DNA of 54,036 nucleotides from Nocardioides sp. (GCA_030698375.1 JAUYLL010000128.1:1-54036), one strand, 5' to 3'. Shown: positions 17,847 to 26,335, counted from the stretch's first letter. Notes: a model not told the origin generated them from the letters alone. A program made the numbers and translations.

Positions 17847-18577
17847 CCGGCCTCTCAGACGTCCTGTCCCCCGACCCCGCTCACGAGCACTCGGACGTCA
17901 CCGGCGGATGGTTGCGGCCGGCGGTCTTCGGCGCGATGGACGGGTTGGTCTCCAACGTCGCCCTCATCGCGGGGGTCGCTGCGGGGGCGAGCGCAGCCGG
18001 CGCAGACCGGGCCGACAGCGTGCTGCTCGCGGGGCTCGCCGGGCTCTCGGCCGGGGCGCTGTCGATGGCCGCCGGCGAGTACACCTCGGTCGCCAGCCAG
18101 TCCGAGGCCGCCGAGCGCGAGATCGCCCGTGAGCGCGCGGAGATCCTCGACAACCCCGAGGGCGAGATAGCCGAGCAGGCCGAGCGGCTGGTCGCGCAGG
18201 GCGTGGAGCCCGCGCTCGCCGACGAGGTCGCCGCGCAGATGCACCGCGACCTCGACAACGCCGTGTCCGTCCACGTGCGCCACGAGCTCGGCGTGGAGGC
18301 CGACACCCTGGCCTCACCGATGCTCGCGGCGGTCTCGTCGTTCCTGGCGTTCTCGCTCGGTGCGCTGGTCCCGGTGCTGCCCTGGCTGATCGGGGTGCCG
18401 CGCCTCGACGTCACCGTGCTGCTCACCCTCACGGCGTTGTTCGTCTGCGGGGCGGTGGTGTCGCGGGTGACCAGCCGCAGCTGGTGGTACACCGGGCTCC
18501 GCCAGGTCGCCCTCGGCGGCGCGGCCGCCGCGGCGACGTACGGACTCGGCGCCGCGGTGGGCGTCGGCCTCGGCTGA
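17843..18577 (+). CDS. VIT1/CCC1-family Fe2+/Mn2+ transporter
   Basis: The 244-residue membrane protein has VIT-family marks: FGAMDGLVSNVALIAGVA, LSAGALSMAAGEYTSVASQSEAAERE, and a cytosolic helical section before the last three membrane segments. Family members move ferrous iron or manganese across a membrane. It overlaps the TetR gene by 4 nt. Because the desaturases are di-iron enzymes, a link between iron and desaturation is possible, but the pairing could also be incidental. Confidence 0.85.
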   Translation: MTGLSDVLSPDPAHEHSDVTGGWLRPAVFGAMDGLVSNVALIAGVAAGASAAGADRADSVLLAGLAGLSAGALSMAAGEYTSVASQSEAAEREIARERAEILDNPEGEIAEQAERLVAQGVEPALADEVAAQMHRDLDNAVSVHVRHELGVEADTLASPMLAAVSSFLAFSLGALVPVLPWLIGVPRLDVTVLLTLTALFVCGAVVSRVTSRSWWYTGLRQVALGGAAAAATYGLGAAVGVGLG

Positions 18578-18582
18578 CTCGG

Positions 18583-18972
18583 TCAGTCAGCGGAGCCGAG
18601 CGGCTCCCACAGACCCATCAGGTTGCCCTCGGTGTCCTTGAAGTAGGCGGTGCGGCCGAAGCCGACGACCTGCTGCGGCGGCATGACGACCTGGCCGCCG
18701 AAGGACTCCAGCCGCTGCATCGCCGCGTCGAGGTCGTCGACCTCGATGGTCAGCATCGGACGGTCGGAGGGCGACTCCCGGCGCAGCAGGCCGCCGTTGA
18801 TGGCCCCACGCTCCTCGGGCCGACCGTCGTCGCCGACGGGGCCGGGCTGCACGGAGAGGTGGTGCTTGCTCGGGCCCTCGACGAACGACCAGCCGAAGGT
18901 CTCGCCGTAGAAGGTGCGCGCCCGCTCAGGGTCGTCGAAGGGGACCTCGAAGTGCACGACACGTCCGCTCAT
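18583..18972 (-). CDS. VOC-family (glyoxalase/bleomycin-resistance fold) protein
   Basis: The 129-residue protein has the two beta-alpha-beta-beta-beta modules of the VOC fold (VVHFEVPFDDPERARTFYGE and FGRTAYFKDTEGNLMGLWEP). Family members include metal-dependent dioxygenases, glyoxalases and antibiotic-binding proteins; the substrate here is unknown. A TAGAGT box at 18980-18985 is seven bases upstream of the ATG, so the mRNA is probably leaderless. It converges on the VIT gene with 5 bases between the stops. Confidence 0.85.
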   Translation of the reverse strand: MSGRVVHFEVPFDDPERARTFYGETFGWSFVEGPSKHHLSVQPGPVGDDGRPEERGAINGGLLRRESPSDRPMLTIEVDDLDAAMQRLESFGGQVVMPPQQVVGFGRTAYFKDTEGNLMGLWEPLGSAD

Positions 18973-18979
18973 GCCCCGC

Positions 18980-18985
18980 ACTCTA
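18980..18985 (-). promoter_or_regulatory. -10 box of the leaderless VOC gene
   Basis: TAGAGT on the minus strand lies seven bases before the ATG at 18972. Confidence 0.5.
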
Positions 18986-19042
18986 GTCGCCGGCGTCGCT
19001 GCGCGACCGGGGTACCCGCAAGCCCGGTGGGACGATGAGGGG

Positions 19043-19281
19043 GTGCCCCGCGGCGACGTCCCCGGCTCCGCACCGGGCACCTCGATGGCGTTCCTCGACG
19101 GCACCGTCGTCACCATCGCGCTCCGCGTCATCGGCGGGGACCTGGACGCCTCGCTGACCGCGACCGTGCTCGCCGCCGCGCCGACCCGGCACGCCGGCGT
19201 GTCCAGCGGCATCAACAACGCGATCGCCCCCACCGGCGGCCTGCTCGCGGTCGCCGCACTGCCGGCCGCGGTCGGGCTCAG
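19043..19281 (+). pseudogene. Fossil of a DHA2-type MFS drug transporter (large internal deletion)
   Basis: The frame starting at GTG 19043 reads TSMAFLDGTVVTIALRVIGGDL, which resembles the first membrane segment of DHA2-family exporters. It then jumps directly to PTRHAGVSSGINNAIAPTGG, which resembles the last segments of the same family. About twelve intervening membrane helices are missing. The frame runs on into the SDR gene on the other strand. An intact family member would have about 450-500 residues. Confidence 0.65.
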
Positions 19282-20024
19282 CCGAACATCTTCCGGGCCA
19301 CCGGCAGCGGGAGGTGCCGCATCGCCACCCCCAGCGGGGCCCACGGCCACGTCGGGACGCTCGCCCGACCCTTCTCCTTGACGATCGCGTCGACCATCCC
19401 CGCCACGCCCTTCTCGGTGGAGACGATGAACGGCGCCTTGGTGCCCTCGGGGTTCATCTCGGAGTTGATGTAGCCGGGGTAGAGCACGGTGACTTTGATG
19501 TCGCTGCCGTGCAGCTCCATCCGCAGGCCCTCGGCGAGGTGGGCGATCCCGGCCTTCGTCGCGGCGTACGCGGTGGCGGCCTCCGGCATCCCGCGCATCG
19601 CCGACATCGACGACACCATGACGAGGTGGCCGCGGCCCTGGGCGCGGAACACCTCCATCGCGGCCTCGGTCTGGGTGACGGCCGCGACGAAGTTGGTCGT
19701 CGCGGTCTCCTTGTTGGCGTCCGGGCGGCCGGTGCCGAGCGCCGCACCCTTGCCGATGCCTGCGTTGACGACCACCCGGTCGAGGTGGCCGAAGTCGGCG
19801 GCGAAGGCGCGGAATCCCTCGAAGACCTGGTCGTCGTCGTTGACGTCGACCGCGCGCACCTCCACCCGTCGCTCGGGATGGGCGGCCACGATCTCGGCCT
19901 TGATCTCCTCGAGCCGCTCCGTGCGGCGGGCGCAGAGCGCGAGGTCCTCGCCCTTGGCGGCGAGCTGGCGGGCCATCTCGGCGCCGAGGCCGGAGCTGGC
20001 TCCGGTGATGAGCGTGACGGTCAT
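19278..20024 (-). CDS. Short-chain dehydrogenase/reductase (SDR)
   Basis: The 248-residue classical SDR has the cofactor loop TGASSGLGAEMARQ, the NAG segment VVNAGIG, Ser in MVSSMSA, and the YAATK active-site Tyr/Lys. The arginine after the second strand (CARRTERL) favours NADPH. A GGAAGGA ribosome-binding site precedes ATG 20024. It is the last gene of the acyl-CoA dehydrogenase/kinase run, 21 bases after the phosphatase gene. The substrate is unknown; a hydroxyacyl or keto compound fits the context. Confidence 0.9.
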   Translation of the reverse strand: MTVTLITGASSGLGAEMARQLAAKGEDLALCARRTERLEEIKAEIVAAHPERRVEVRAVDVNDDDQVFEGFRAFAADFGHLDRVVVNAGIGKGAALGTGRPDANKETATTNFVAAVTQTEAAMEVFRAQGRGHLVMVSSMSAMRGMPEAATAYAATKAGIAHLAEGLRMELHGSDIKVTVLYPGYINSEMNPEGTKAPFIVSTEKGVAGMVDAIVKEKGRASVPTWPWAPLGVAMRHLPLPVARKMFG

Positions 20025-20045
20025 GGGGGTCCTTCCCTGGAAGGG

Positions 20046-20720
20046 TCAGCGGTAGGTGAGCAGCGAGGACGCGTCGCCCTCGAAGTGGCTGTGGTCGTTG
20101 TAGGTCATCAGGGTGGTCCCGCGGCGCCCCGCGACCACCTTCGTCACCGAGGCGTTGGCGGTGACGAGGTTGAGGCGTACCCACATCGCGGGGTCGCCGC
20201 CGAGCAGGTGGGTCACCACCCAGGCGATCGCGCCGCCGGACGTCACCACCACCGCGGTACGCCGGCCCTCGTCGTGGAGCCGCTCGACGGTGCGGGTGAG
20301 TCCCTGCTCCACCCGGCGGGTGAAGTGGGCGAACGGCTCGTCGTACTCGGGGTCGTGCTCACCGCCGGTCCAGCGGTGCAGGGCGCCGTCGAACCAGAGC
20401 CGAAAGGCGTCCTCGTCAACGAACCCCTCCCCCTCTCCCAGGCCGGTGGGGTGGCGGGCGAAGACCTCGTCGTGGCCGTATTCGTCCCAGTCGCGGTCCT
20501 CGTGCACCTGCTGGTCCCATCCGGCGCCGACGACGGCGTGCTCGGCGGTCTGCCGGTGTCGGCGCAGGCCGCCGCGCAGCAGCAGGTCCGGCTCCACGCC
20601 GCGACGGACGAGCGCGGCACCGACCGCGCGGGACTGCTCGGCACCGAGGTCGGAGAGCTGGTCGTAGTCGGCCGCACCCCAGGAGGCCTGGCCGTGCCGG
20701 ACGAGGAGCAACTGCGGCAT
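20046..20720 (-). CDS. Histidine phosphatase superfamily protein
   Basis: The 224-residue protein begins MPQLLLVRHGQASWG, with the RHG motif carrying the phospho-accepting histidine. The place of the second catalytic histidine (usually SHGG) reads VVTSGGAIAW, so that residue is Ser. This change recurs in some members, but it leaves activity in doubt. The gene overlaps the upstream kinase gene by one base (TGATG) and may remove a phosphate in the same pathway. Confidence 0.8.
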   Translation of the reverse strand: MPQLLLVRHGQASWGAADYDQLSDLGAEQSRAVGAALVRRGVEPDLLLRGGLRRHRQTAEHAVVGAGWDQQVHEDRDWDEYGHDEVFARHPTGLGEGEGFVDEDAFRLWFDGALHRWTGGEHDPEYDEPFAHFTRRVEQGLTRTVERLHDEGRRTAVVVTSGGAIAWVVTHLLGGDPAMWVRLNLVTANASVTKVVAGRRGTTLMTYNDHSHFEGDASSLLTYR

Positions 20721-21853
20721 CAGGCGTCGGCCCCGGCGGTATCGGCCGGACCGTCGGCGCGCGCGTTGCCGTCGCCGGTCTCGATGATCCGCAGGCAGCG
20801 GGCCTCGAGCTCGGCGGCGACCTGGCCGAAGACGGCGTACGCCTCGTTGGTGGTCTGGCCGTGGAAGTAGCGGTAGTAGATCTGCTGGGCGATGACGCCG
20901 AGCCGGAAGAGCCCGAACACCTCGTAGTAGCGACGGGCCTGCTCGGGCACCGCGCGGCCGGTGCGCTCGGCGTACCGGTCCCAGACCTCGGCGCGGGTGA
21001 GCATCCCCGGCACGTGGGTGGGCTGGCGACGGAAGAGCTGGAACATCTCGTCGTCGTCGGCCTGCGTCCAGTAGGACACCACCGCGCCGAGGTCCATCAG
21101 CGGGTCGCCGAGGGTGGCCATCTCCCAGTCGAGGACGCCGATGATCGCCAGGTCGTCGTCGAGGACGACGTTGTCGAAGCGGAAGTCGTTGTGGATCAGG
21201 CAGGTGGCCACGTCCTCGGGCTGGTGCTCGGCGAGCCAGCCGGTGACGGTCGCGTAGTCGCCTACGTCGGGGGTGCGGGCGCGGGCGAACCGGTCGGTCC
21301 AGCCGCTGACCTGGCGGGCGACGTACCCCGCGCCCCTGCCGAGGTCGGTGAGCCCCGCGGCCTCGACGTCGACCTCGTGGAGCGCGACGAGGACGTCGAT
21401 GAACCGCTCGCACAGGTCGCGGGCCTGGTCCTCGCTCAGCGTCAGGCCCTCGGGGAGGTCCTGGCGGAGGATCACGCCGTCGAGGCGCTCCATGACGTAG
21501 AAGTCCGAGCCGATGACCTCGTCATCCTGGCAGAACCCGACCATCCGCGGCACGAGCGGGAAGACCGGGCGAAGCGCGGACTGGATGCGGAACTCCCGGC
21601 CCATGTCGTGCGCGCTCTTGGCCTTCGCCCCGCTCGGCGGGCGACGCAGGATGAGCTCGCGCGCCTCCTCGCCGGTGCCGAAGGTGAGCAGGTAGGTGAG
21701 GTTCGAGGCGCCACCGGGGAACTGCCGTACCTCCGGCTCGCCCTCGGGCAGCGGCAGGAAGTGGTCGTCGGCGTGCGCCCGCAGCCAGGCGTCGACCGCC
21801 CGGACGTCGAAGGCGTCCTCGGGGCGGACCTCGCGCGACTCGTCGTGGCTCAT
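20720..21853 (-). CDS. APH-family kinase (ACAD10/11 N-domain- or LvaA-like)
   Basis: The 377-residue protein has the aminoglycoside-phosphotransferase fold: FPGGASNLTYLL, the ATP lysine region LILRRPP, the catalytic CLIHNDFRFDNVVLD and the metal motif GVLDWEMATLGDPLMDLG. Next to an acyl-CoA dehydrogenase gene this matches the kinase half of ACAD10/11 and bacterial LvaA, which phosphorylate the 4-hydroxyl of 4-hydroxyacyl-CoA. Drug resistance is less likely in this context. It overlaps the SDR gene by 4 nt (21850-21853). Confidence 0.85.
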   Translation of the reverse strand: MSHDESREVRPEDAFDVRAVDAWLRAHADDHFLPLPEGEPEVRQFPGGASNLTYLLTFGTGEEARELILRRPPSGAKAKSAHDMGREFRIQSALRPVFPLVPRMVGFCQDDEVIGSDFYVMERLDGVILRQDLPEGLTLSEDQARDLCERFIDVLVALHEVDVEAAGLTDLGRGAGYVARQVSGWTDRFARARTPDVGDYATVTGWLAEHQPEDVATCLIHNDFRFDNVVLDDDLAIIGVLDWEMATLGDPLMDLGAVVSYWTQADDDEMFQLFRRQPTHVPGMLTRAEVWDRYAERTGRAVPEQARRYYEVFGLFRLGVIAQQIYYRYFHGQTTNEAYAVFGQVAAELEARCLRIIETGDGNARADGPADTAGADA

Positions 21854-22626
21854 GCTCGCTCCTCCAGCGTGGCGGCCTGCGCGCGCATCAGCGCGTCGTA
21901 CGAGGCTCGGTCGTGGGTCTTCAGGGCGTACGCCGCCCGCGCCGACTCGTCGGGCAGCACGATCTCGTCGCCGGCGTCGATGCCGGCAAGCACCGCGGTG
22001 GCGATGTCGGCGGCCGTGGTCGGCGACTCCTCGACGAGGTGGCGCATCACCGCCCCGAGCGCGGTGTCGCGACCCTGGAGGTTGTCCATCAGGTTGGTGC
22101 GGAAGTACGACGGGCACACCACCGTTACCCCGACGTCGTACGCCGCCAGCTCGTGCCCGAGGGTCTCCGAGAGCGCCACGACGGCAGCCTTCACCGCGTT
22201 GTAGGAGGCCATCCCGGCGGGGTGGACCAGGCCGGCGAGCGAGGCGACGTTGACGATCCGCCCCGAGCGCTGGGCCTTGAAGGTCGGGGTGAAGATCCGG
22301 CAGCCGCGGACGACGCCGAAGAGGTTGATGTCGGTGATCCACTGCCACTCGTCGAGGTCGGCGACGTCGATGCGCCCACCCCCCGGCACCCCGGCGTTGT
22401 TGATGAGCACGTCGAGCCCGCCCCACCCCTCGGTGACCCACGCGTGCGCCGCCGCCCAGTCGTCGGCGGAGGTGACGTCGAGCCGCAGCGCGTGGCCCCC
22501 GGGCGGCGCCGCGGGCGCCTCGAGGTCCGTCGCCAGCACCCGGTCTCCTCGTTCCACGAACGCCTCGACCAGTGCGGCCCCGAGTCCCGACGCGGCACCG
22601 GTGACGAGGACGCGGCGACCGCTCAT
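21850..22626 (-). CDS. Short-chain dehydrogenase/reductase (SDR)
   Basis: The 258-residue SDR has TGAASGLGAALVEAF, acidic DLEAP after the second strand (favouring NAD), VLINNAGVPGGG, VNVASLAGL and the YNAVK active-site pair. It lies between the acyl-CoA dehydrogenase and kinase genes, with 4-nt overlaps on both sides. A role as hydroxyacyl-CoA or alcohol dehydrogenase in the same pathway is inferred. Confidence 0.9.
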   Translation of the reverse strand: MSGRRVLVTGAASGLGAALVEAFVERGDRVLATDLEAPAAPPGGHALRLDVTSADDWAAAHAWVTEGWGGLDVLINNAGVPGGGRIDVADLDEWQWITDINLFGVVRGCRIFTPTFKAQRSGRIVNVASLAGLVHPAGMASYNAVKAAVVALSETLGHELAAYDVGVTVVCPSYFRTNLMDNLQGRDTALGAVMRHLVEESPTTAADIATAVLAGIDAGDEIVLPDESARAAYALKTHDRASYDALMRAQAATLEERA

Positions 22627-23897
22627 CGGCTCATCCCGTGCTTGCCGAGCTCCAGGCGCGCGACGACGCCGCGGTGCACCTCGTCGGGGCCGTCGGCCAG
22701 CCGTAGGGCGCGGGCGGTGGTCCACATGGCCGCGAGCGGGAAGTCATCGGACAGCCCGCCGCCGCCGTGCAGCTGCATCGCCATGTCGACGACCTGCTGG
22801 GCCATCGCGGGGACGGCGACCTTGATCTGGCTGACCTCGCTGAGCGCGGCGAGCGGGCCGCCGGTGTCGAGCAACCAGGCGGTCTTGAGCACGAGGAGGC
22901 GGGCCTGCTCGATGGCGATCCGGGCCTCGGCGATCCGCTCGCGGTTGCCGCCGAGGTTGACCAGCGGCTTGCCGAAGGCCTTGCGCTCGGTGCCGCGGCG
23001 GCAGGCGAGGTCCAGCGCCTCCTCGGCGAGACCGACCAGGCGCATGCAGTGGTGGACGCGGCCCGGGCCGAGCCGGCCCTGGGCGATCGCGAACGCCTCG
23101 CCCGGACCGACGAGGACGTTCTCGACGGGGACCCGCACGTCGGTGAAGGAGACTTCGCCGTGGCCGTAGGGCTCGTCGTACATCCCCATCGTGGTGAGCA
23201 TCCGCTCGACCTTCACGCCGGGTGTGTCCCGCGGGACGAGGACCATCGTGTGCTGGTGGTGCCGGTCGGCCTCGGGATCACCGGAGTGGCCCATGAAGAC
23301 CATGATCTGGCAGTCGGGGTGTCCGACGCCGGTCGACCACCACTTGCGGCCGTCGATGACCACGGTGTCCTCGTCGACGACGGCGGTGGCGGCCATGTTG
23401 GTGGCGTCGGAGGAGGCGACGCCGGGCTCGGTCATCGCGAAGGCGCTGCGGATACGACCGTCGAGCAGCGGCTCGAGCCAGGTCTTCTTCTGCTCGTCGC
23501 TGCCGTAGCGGAGCAGCACCTCCATGTTGCCGGTGTCGGGAGCGTTGCAGTTGAAGACGTGCGGCGCCAGGAACGACCGCCCGGTGACCTCGGCGATGCC
23601 GGCGTAGTCGGTGTTGGTCAGGCCGTCGCCACCGTCGGTGCCGAAGCGCTCGGCGTACTCCTTCGCCTCGGGCACGTGGCTGCTGTGCGGCAGCCAGAGG
23701 TTCCACAGGCCCTGCTCGCGGGCCTTCGCCTGCAGCTCGGCGATCACCGGCAGCGGCTGCCAGGCGTCGCCCCCGGACTCGCGGGTCTCGCGGACCCGCT
23801 GGTGGTGGTCGGCCTCGACCGGGCGGATCTCCTCGTCGAGGAAGGTCTGCACCCGGGAGGCCAGGTCAACGGCGCGTGATGACGGAGCGAAGTCCAT
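22623..23897 (-). CDS. Acyl-CoA dehydrogenase, ACAD10/11- or LvaC-like
   Basis: The 424-residue protein begins MDFAPSSRAVDLASRVQTFL. It has AFAMTEPGVASSDATNM, WWSTGVGHPDCQI and the C-terminal MAMQLHGGGGLSDDFPLA. The EPGVASSDATN signature and the loop RMLTTMGMYDEPYGHGEV are typical of the ACAD10/11 branch. This branch converts 4-phospho-acyl-CoA to an enoyl- or 3-hydroxyacyl-CoA. It is the first gene of the run and is leaderless (TAGTGT at 23904-23909, then six bases, then ATG). Confidence 0.85.
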   Translation of the reverse strand: MDFAPSSRAVDLASRVQTFLDEEIRPVEADHHQRVRETRESGGDAWQPLPVIAELQAKAREQGLWNLWLPHSSHVPEAKEYAERFGTDGGDGLTNTDYAGIAEVTGRSFLAPHVFNCNAPDTGNMEVLLRYGSDEQKKTWLEPLLDGRIRSAFAMTEPGVASSDATNMAATAVVDEDTVVIDGRKWWSTGVGHPDCQIMVFMGHSGDPEADRHHQHTMVLVPRDTPGVKVERMLTTMGMYDEPYGHGEVSFTDVRVPVENVLVGPGEAFAIAQGRLGPGRVHHCMRLVGLAEEALDLACRRGTERKAFGKPLVNLGGNRERIAEARIAIEQARLLVLKTAWLLDTGGPLAALSEVSQIKVAVPAMAQQVVDMAMQLHGGGGLSDDFPLAAMWTTARALRLADGPDEVHRGVVARLELGKHGMSR

Positions 23898-23903
23898 GCC
23901 CGG

Positions 23904-23909
23904 ACACTA
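23904..23909 (-). promoter_or_regulatory. -10 box of the leaderless acyl-CoA dehydrogenase/kinase operon
   Basis: TAGTGT on the minus strand is followed by six bases and the ATG at 23897. Confidence 0.55.
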
Positions 23910-23947
23910 CCGGCGGGTAGCGAGCCGAGGGCACCGGCGGGACCACG

Positions 23948-23996
23948 ACAACGGGGTGATCTGGTGCCACCAGGTGGCAGCGAATCACCCCGTTGT
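23948..23996 (-). terminator. Nested hairpin after the ABC exporter genes
   Basis: Perfect 13-base arms (23948-23960 and 23984-23996) enclose a second palindrome, TGCCACC-A-GGTGGCA (23965-23979). It lies 17 bases past the permease stop (24013) and upstream of the acyl-CoA dehydrogenase promoter. Confidence 0.6.
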
Positions 23997-24012
23997 TGCG
24001 GACCAGCACCGT

Positions 24013-25533
24013 TCAGCCAGCAACGGTGGCCAGGACGCGGGCGCGGGTGGGGTGGTCCTCCCAGGCGCGGGCGACCTTGACCAGGCGGCGCGTCGAGAAG
24101 AGCAGGAACGGTACGGCGACCAGCAGGGGCAGGCGCCAGTCCCCGAGCTCCACGACGCCGGTGAAGAGCAGGCTGACCATCGTGGTCGCGGCGGCCAGGC
24201 GGATCGAGTAGCCGAACATCGCCGTCGGGGGCGCCGGGGTGGCGCGGGCGCTGCGCAGGTCGGTGGCGTAGGGCCGCTCGACCGACCACTGCAGGACTCG
24301 TGCTGTCACCATCATCGCGACGACCGCCGTCACCGACACCAGCGCCACCAGCTCCGCGAGGCTCGGTACGCCGGCGCGCAGCGAGGCGAGCAGGAGCGTC
24401 CCGACGGTGGCCCCCACGAGCAGCTCGATCAGCACGATCGCCCGCGAGACCAGGCCCAGTCGCGGGGAGAGCGGCAGCGTCTCGCGCCACAGCCCGCCCC
24501 GGCCGTCCAGGCACCAGGCGTTGACCCCGAACAGCAGCGCACCCCCGGAGGCGACCAGCCCCGGCATGATCAGCAGCATGTCCCAGCCCAGGCCGCCGGC
24601 CAGCGCGACGCCACCGGGGATGAGGGCCAGCACGGCGACGCCACGCCGCAGCGGTACCGAGCGCCAGATCCCGGCGCGGTCGATCCGCAGCACCATCCGC
24701 AGGTCCGACCCGGGCAGCGGCCGCGCCGGGTGGTGGCTGGTCTCGAGCGCGGTCTCCTCGTGCGGCGCCCGGCGCGCCGCACGGTGGGCGGGCACCGCGC
24801 CGAGGACGACCAGCACGAGGGCGAGTGCGGCCAGCACCCCCAGCCCCCCGGCGTACGCCGCCCAGTCGCCGTTGCGGCCGGCCAGCGACAGGAGCACGAT
24901 CCGCACGGTGGGGGCCCGGTCGAGGAACCCGGTGACCGCGCCGGCCGCCACGGCGGTGACGGCGAGAGCGGCGAGCAGGCCGAGGAGGATGCCGGTGGCG
25001 AGCCCGCCGTGGGCCGTGCGGCGCAGCCACTCGAAGGACCACGCGACGACCTGCGCACCCGCGGTGGCCACGGCGATCCAGAGCACCACCGGGAGCTGGA
25101 CGAGCAGCAGCCGCTCCGGACCCAGCACGTAGGCGGTGGCCCCCAGGACGACCCAGGCCTGCAGTAGCCACGCGACGTTGAGCGGCGCCATCAGCAGGCT
25201 GCCGAGGTGGTCGGTGGTGGGGCTGACCGGGAACGCCACCGCCTCGTCACGGGCCAGCAGCTCGCGCCCGCCGCCCGAGGCGGTGGCGGAGACGACGGCG
25301 ATGAACAGTACGCCGAGGTAGGCCGACGGCATGAACAGGAGCAGGTTCTGGGCGCGGTCGCCGCTGCCGGCGCCGGGCCCCCACGCGGGGACCGTCGCCG
25401 CGACCAGGGTGAGCATCCCGACCAGCACACCGAGCAGACCGAGGCGACGCTTGGTGCTGCCGGCCAGGCCGGAGATCCGCAGCCGCAGGAGCGGGCCCAC
25501 GTCAGCGGTGGCACGGCGGGCCTCGGCGACCAC
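24013..25533 (-). CDS. ABC exporter permease, multi-spanning
   Basis: About 506 residues from GTG 25533; the frame stays open further upstream, so the start is uncertain. At least ten hydrophobic segments are visible, for example LGLLGVLVGMLTLVAATVPA, LLLVQLPVVLWIAVATAGA and LLLIMPGLVASGGALLFGV. The sequence resembles large actinobacterial ABC-2-like permeases of unknown substrate. The ATPase gene ends 31 bases upstream, so the two form one exporter. The nested hairpin at 23948 follows its stop. Confidence 0.75.
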   Translation of the reverse strand: MVAEARRATADVGPLLRLRISGLAGSTKRRLGLLGVLVGMLTLVAATVPAWGPGAGSGDRAQNLLLFMPSAYLGVLFIAVVSATASGGGRELLARDEAVAFPVSPTTDHLGSLLMAPLNVAWLLQAWVVLGATAYVLGPERLLLVQLPVVLWIAVATAGAQVVAWSFEWLRRTAHGGLATGILLGLLAALAVTAVAAGAVTGFLDRAPTVRIVLLSLAGRNGDWAAYAGGLGVLAALALVLVVLGAVPAHRAARRAPHEETALETSHHPARPLPGSDLRMVLRIDRAGIWRSVPLRRGVAVLALIPGGVALAGGLGWDMLLIMPGLVASGGALLFGVNAWCLDGRGGLWRETLPLSPRLGLVSRAIVLIELLVGATVGTLLLASLRAGVPSLAELVALVSVTAVVAMMVTARVLQWSVERPYATDLRSARATPAPPTAMFGYSIRLAAATTMVSLLFTGVVELGDWRLPLLVAVPFLLFSTRRLVKVARAWEDHPTRARVLATVAG

Positions 25534-25564
25534 GTCCCGGCCCCGCTCGACCGCCGTACGAGCC

Positions 25565-26290
25565 TCAGTCGAGGAGCGCGCGGTAGACGCCGGCACCGGC
25601 CTCCCCCTCCAGCTCGTGGTCGGCCAGGGAGCCGACGACGCGGCCGCCACGCAGGACGTGGGCGTGGTCGCAGGCGTCGACCGCGAGGTCGCGCAGGTGG
25701 GTGGAGACGACGACGGCGGCACCGGTCGCCCGGGCGTCGGCGATGACCTCCAAGGTCGCCTCCACGCCGAGCGGGTCGACGCCGTCGAAGGGCTCATCGA
25801 GCAGCAGCACGGCCGGGCCGTGGAAGGCGGCGAGGACGACGGAGAGCCGCCGCCCCATGCCGTGGCTGAAGCCGGCGGTGACCCGGTGCGCGACGTCGCC
25901 GAGGTCGAAGCGCTCGAGCAGGTCGCGGGCGCGGTCCTCCCAGCTGGCGTCCAGGCGGCGCAGCCGGGCGGCCAGCTGGAGGTGCTCCCAGGGGGTGGCC
26001 CGGGGCACCAGGCCGCCGACGTCGGGGCAGTAGCCGACCAGCCGCTTGGTGGCCATCGGGTGGCGGTGCTGGTCCAGGCCGGTGATGCGGACGTGCCCGG
26101 CACTCGCGGGGAAGACCCCGGCCAGCACCTTCATGGTCGTGGACTTGCCGGCCCCGTTGCGGCCCAGCAGTCCGACCGACTCCCCGGCGCGGACGCTCAG
26201 GTCGACGCCGCGGACCGCCTCGACCTCACCGAAGCGCACCCACAGGTCGTGCACCTCGACGGCGGGGGGTGGCGCGGGGGGCGGGTACAC
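25565..26290 (-). CDS. ABC transporter ATP-binding protein
   Basis: The 241-residue ATPase has Walker A GLLGRNGAGKSTT, the signature FSHGMGRRLSVVLA (a variant of LSGGQ), Walker B VLLLDEPFDGVDP and the switch histidine in VVVSTHLRDL. The start is GTG 26290. The degenerate signature SHGMGRR is common in ABC-2 export systems. It is paired with the permease downstream. A GATACT box lies about 50 bases upstream on the minus strand. Confidence 0.9.
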   Translation of the reverse strand: MYPPPAPPPAVEVHDLWVRFGEVEAVRGVDLSVRAGESVGLLGRNGAGKSTTMKVLAGVFPASAGHVRITGLDQHRHPMATKRLVGYCPDVGGLVPRATPWEHLQLAARLRRLDASWEDRARDLLERFDLGDVAHRVTAGFSHGMGRRLSVVLAAFHGPAVLLLDEPFDGVDPLGVEATLEVIADARATGAAVVVSTHLRDLAVDACDHAHVLRGGRVVGSLADHELEGEAGAGVYRALLD

Positions 26291-26311
26291 GGTGCTGCGG
26301 CCTCTCGTCTC

Positions 26312-26335
26312 GGGTGCCGTCCGAGCGCGGCACCC
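26312..26335 (-). promoter_or_regulatory. Inverted repeat in the leader of the ABC exporter
   Basis: GGGTGCC (26312-26318) and GGCACCC (26329-26335) flank a 10-base spacer. It lies just downstream of a possible -10 (GATACT, 26340-26345), where a repressor could block transcription; an mRNA hairpin is the alternative. Confidence 0.35.

Noticed and set aside
20720-21853. Aminoglycoside resistance gene
   Set aside because: The APH fold is real, but operon context with an ACAD10/11-like dehydrogenase and SDRs points to acyl-CoA metabolism.
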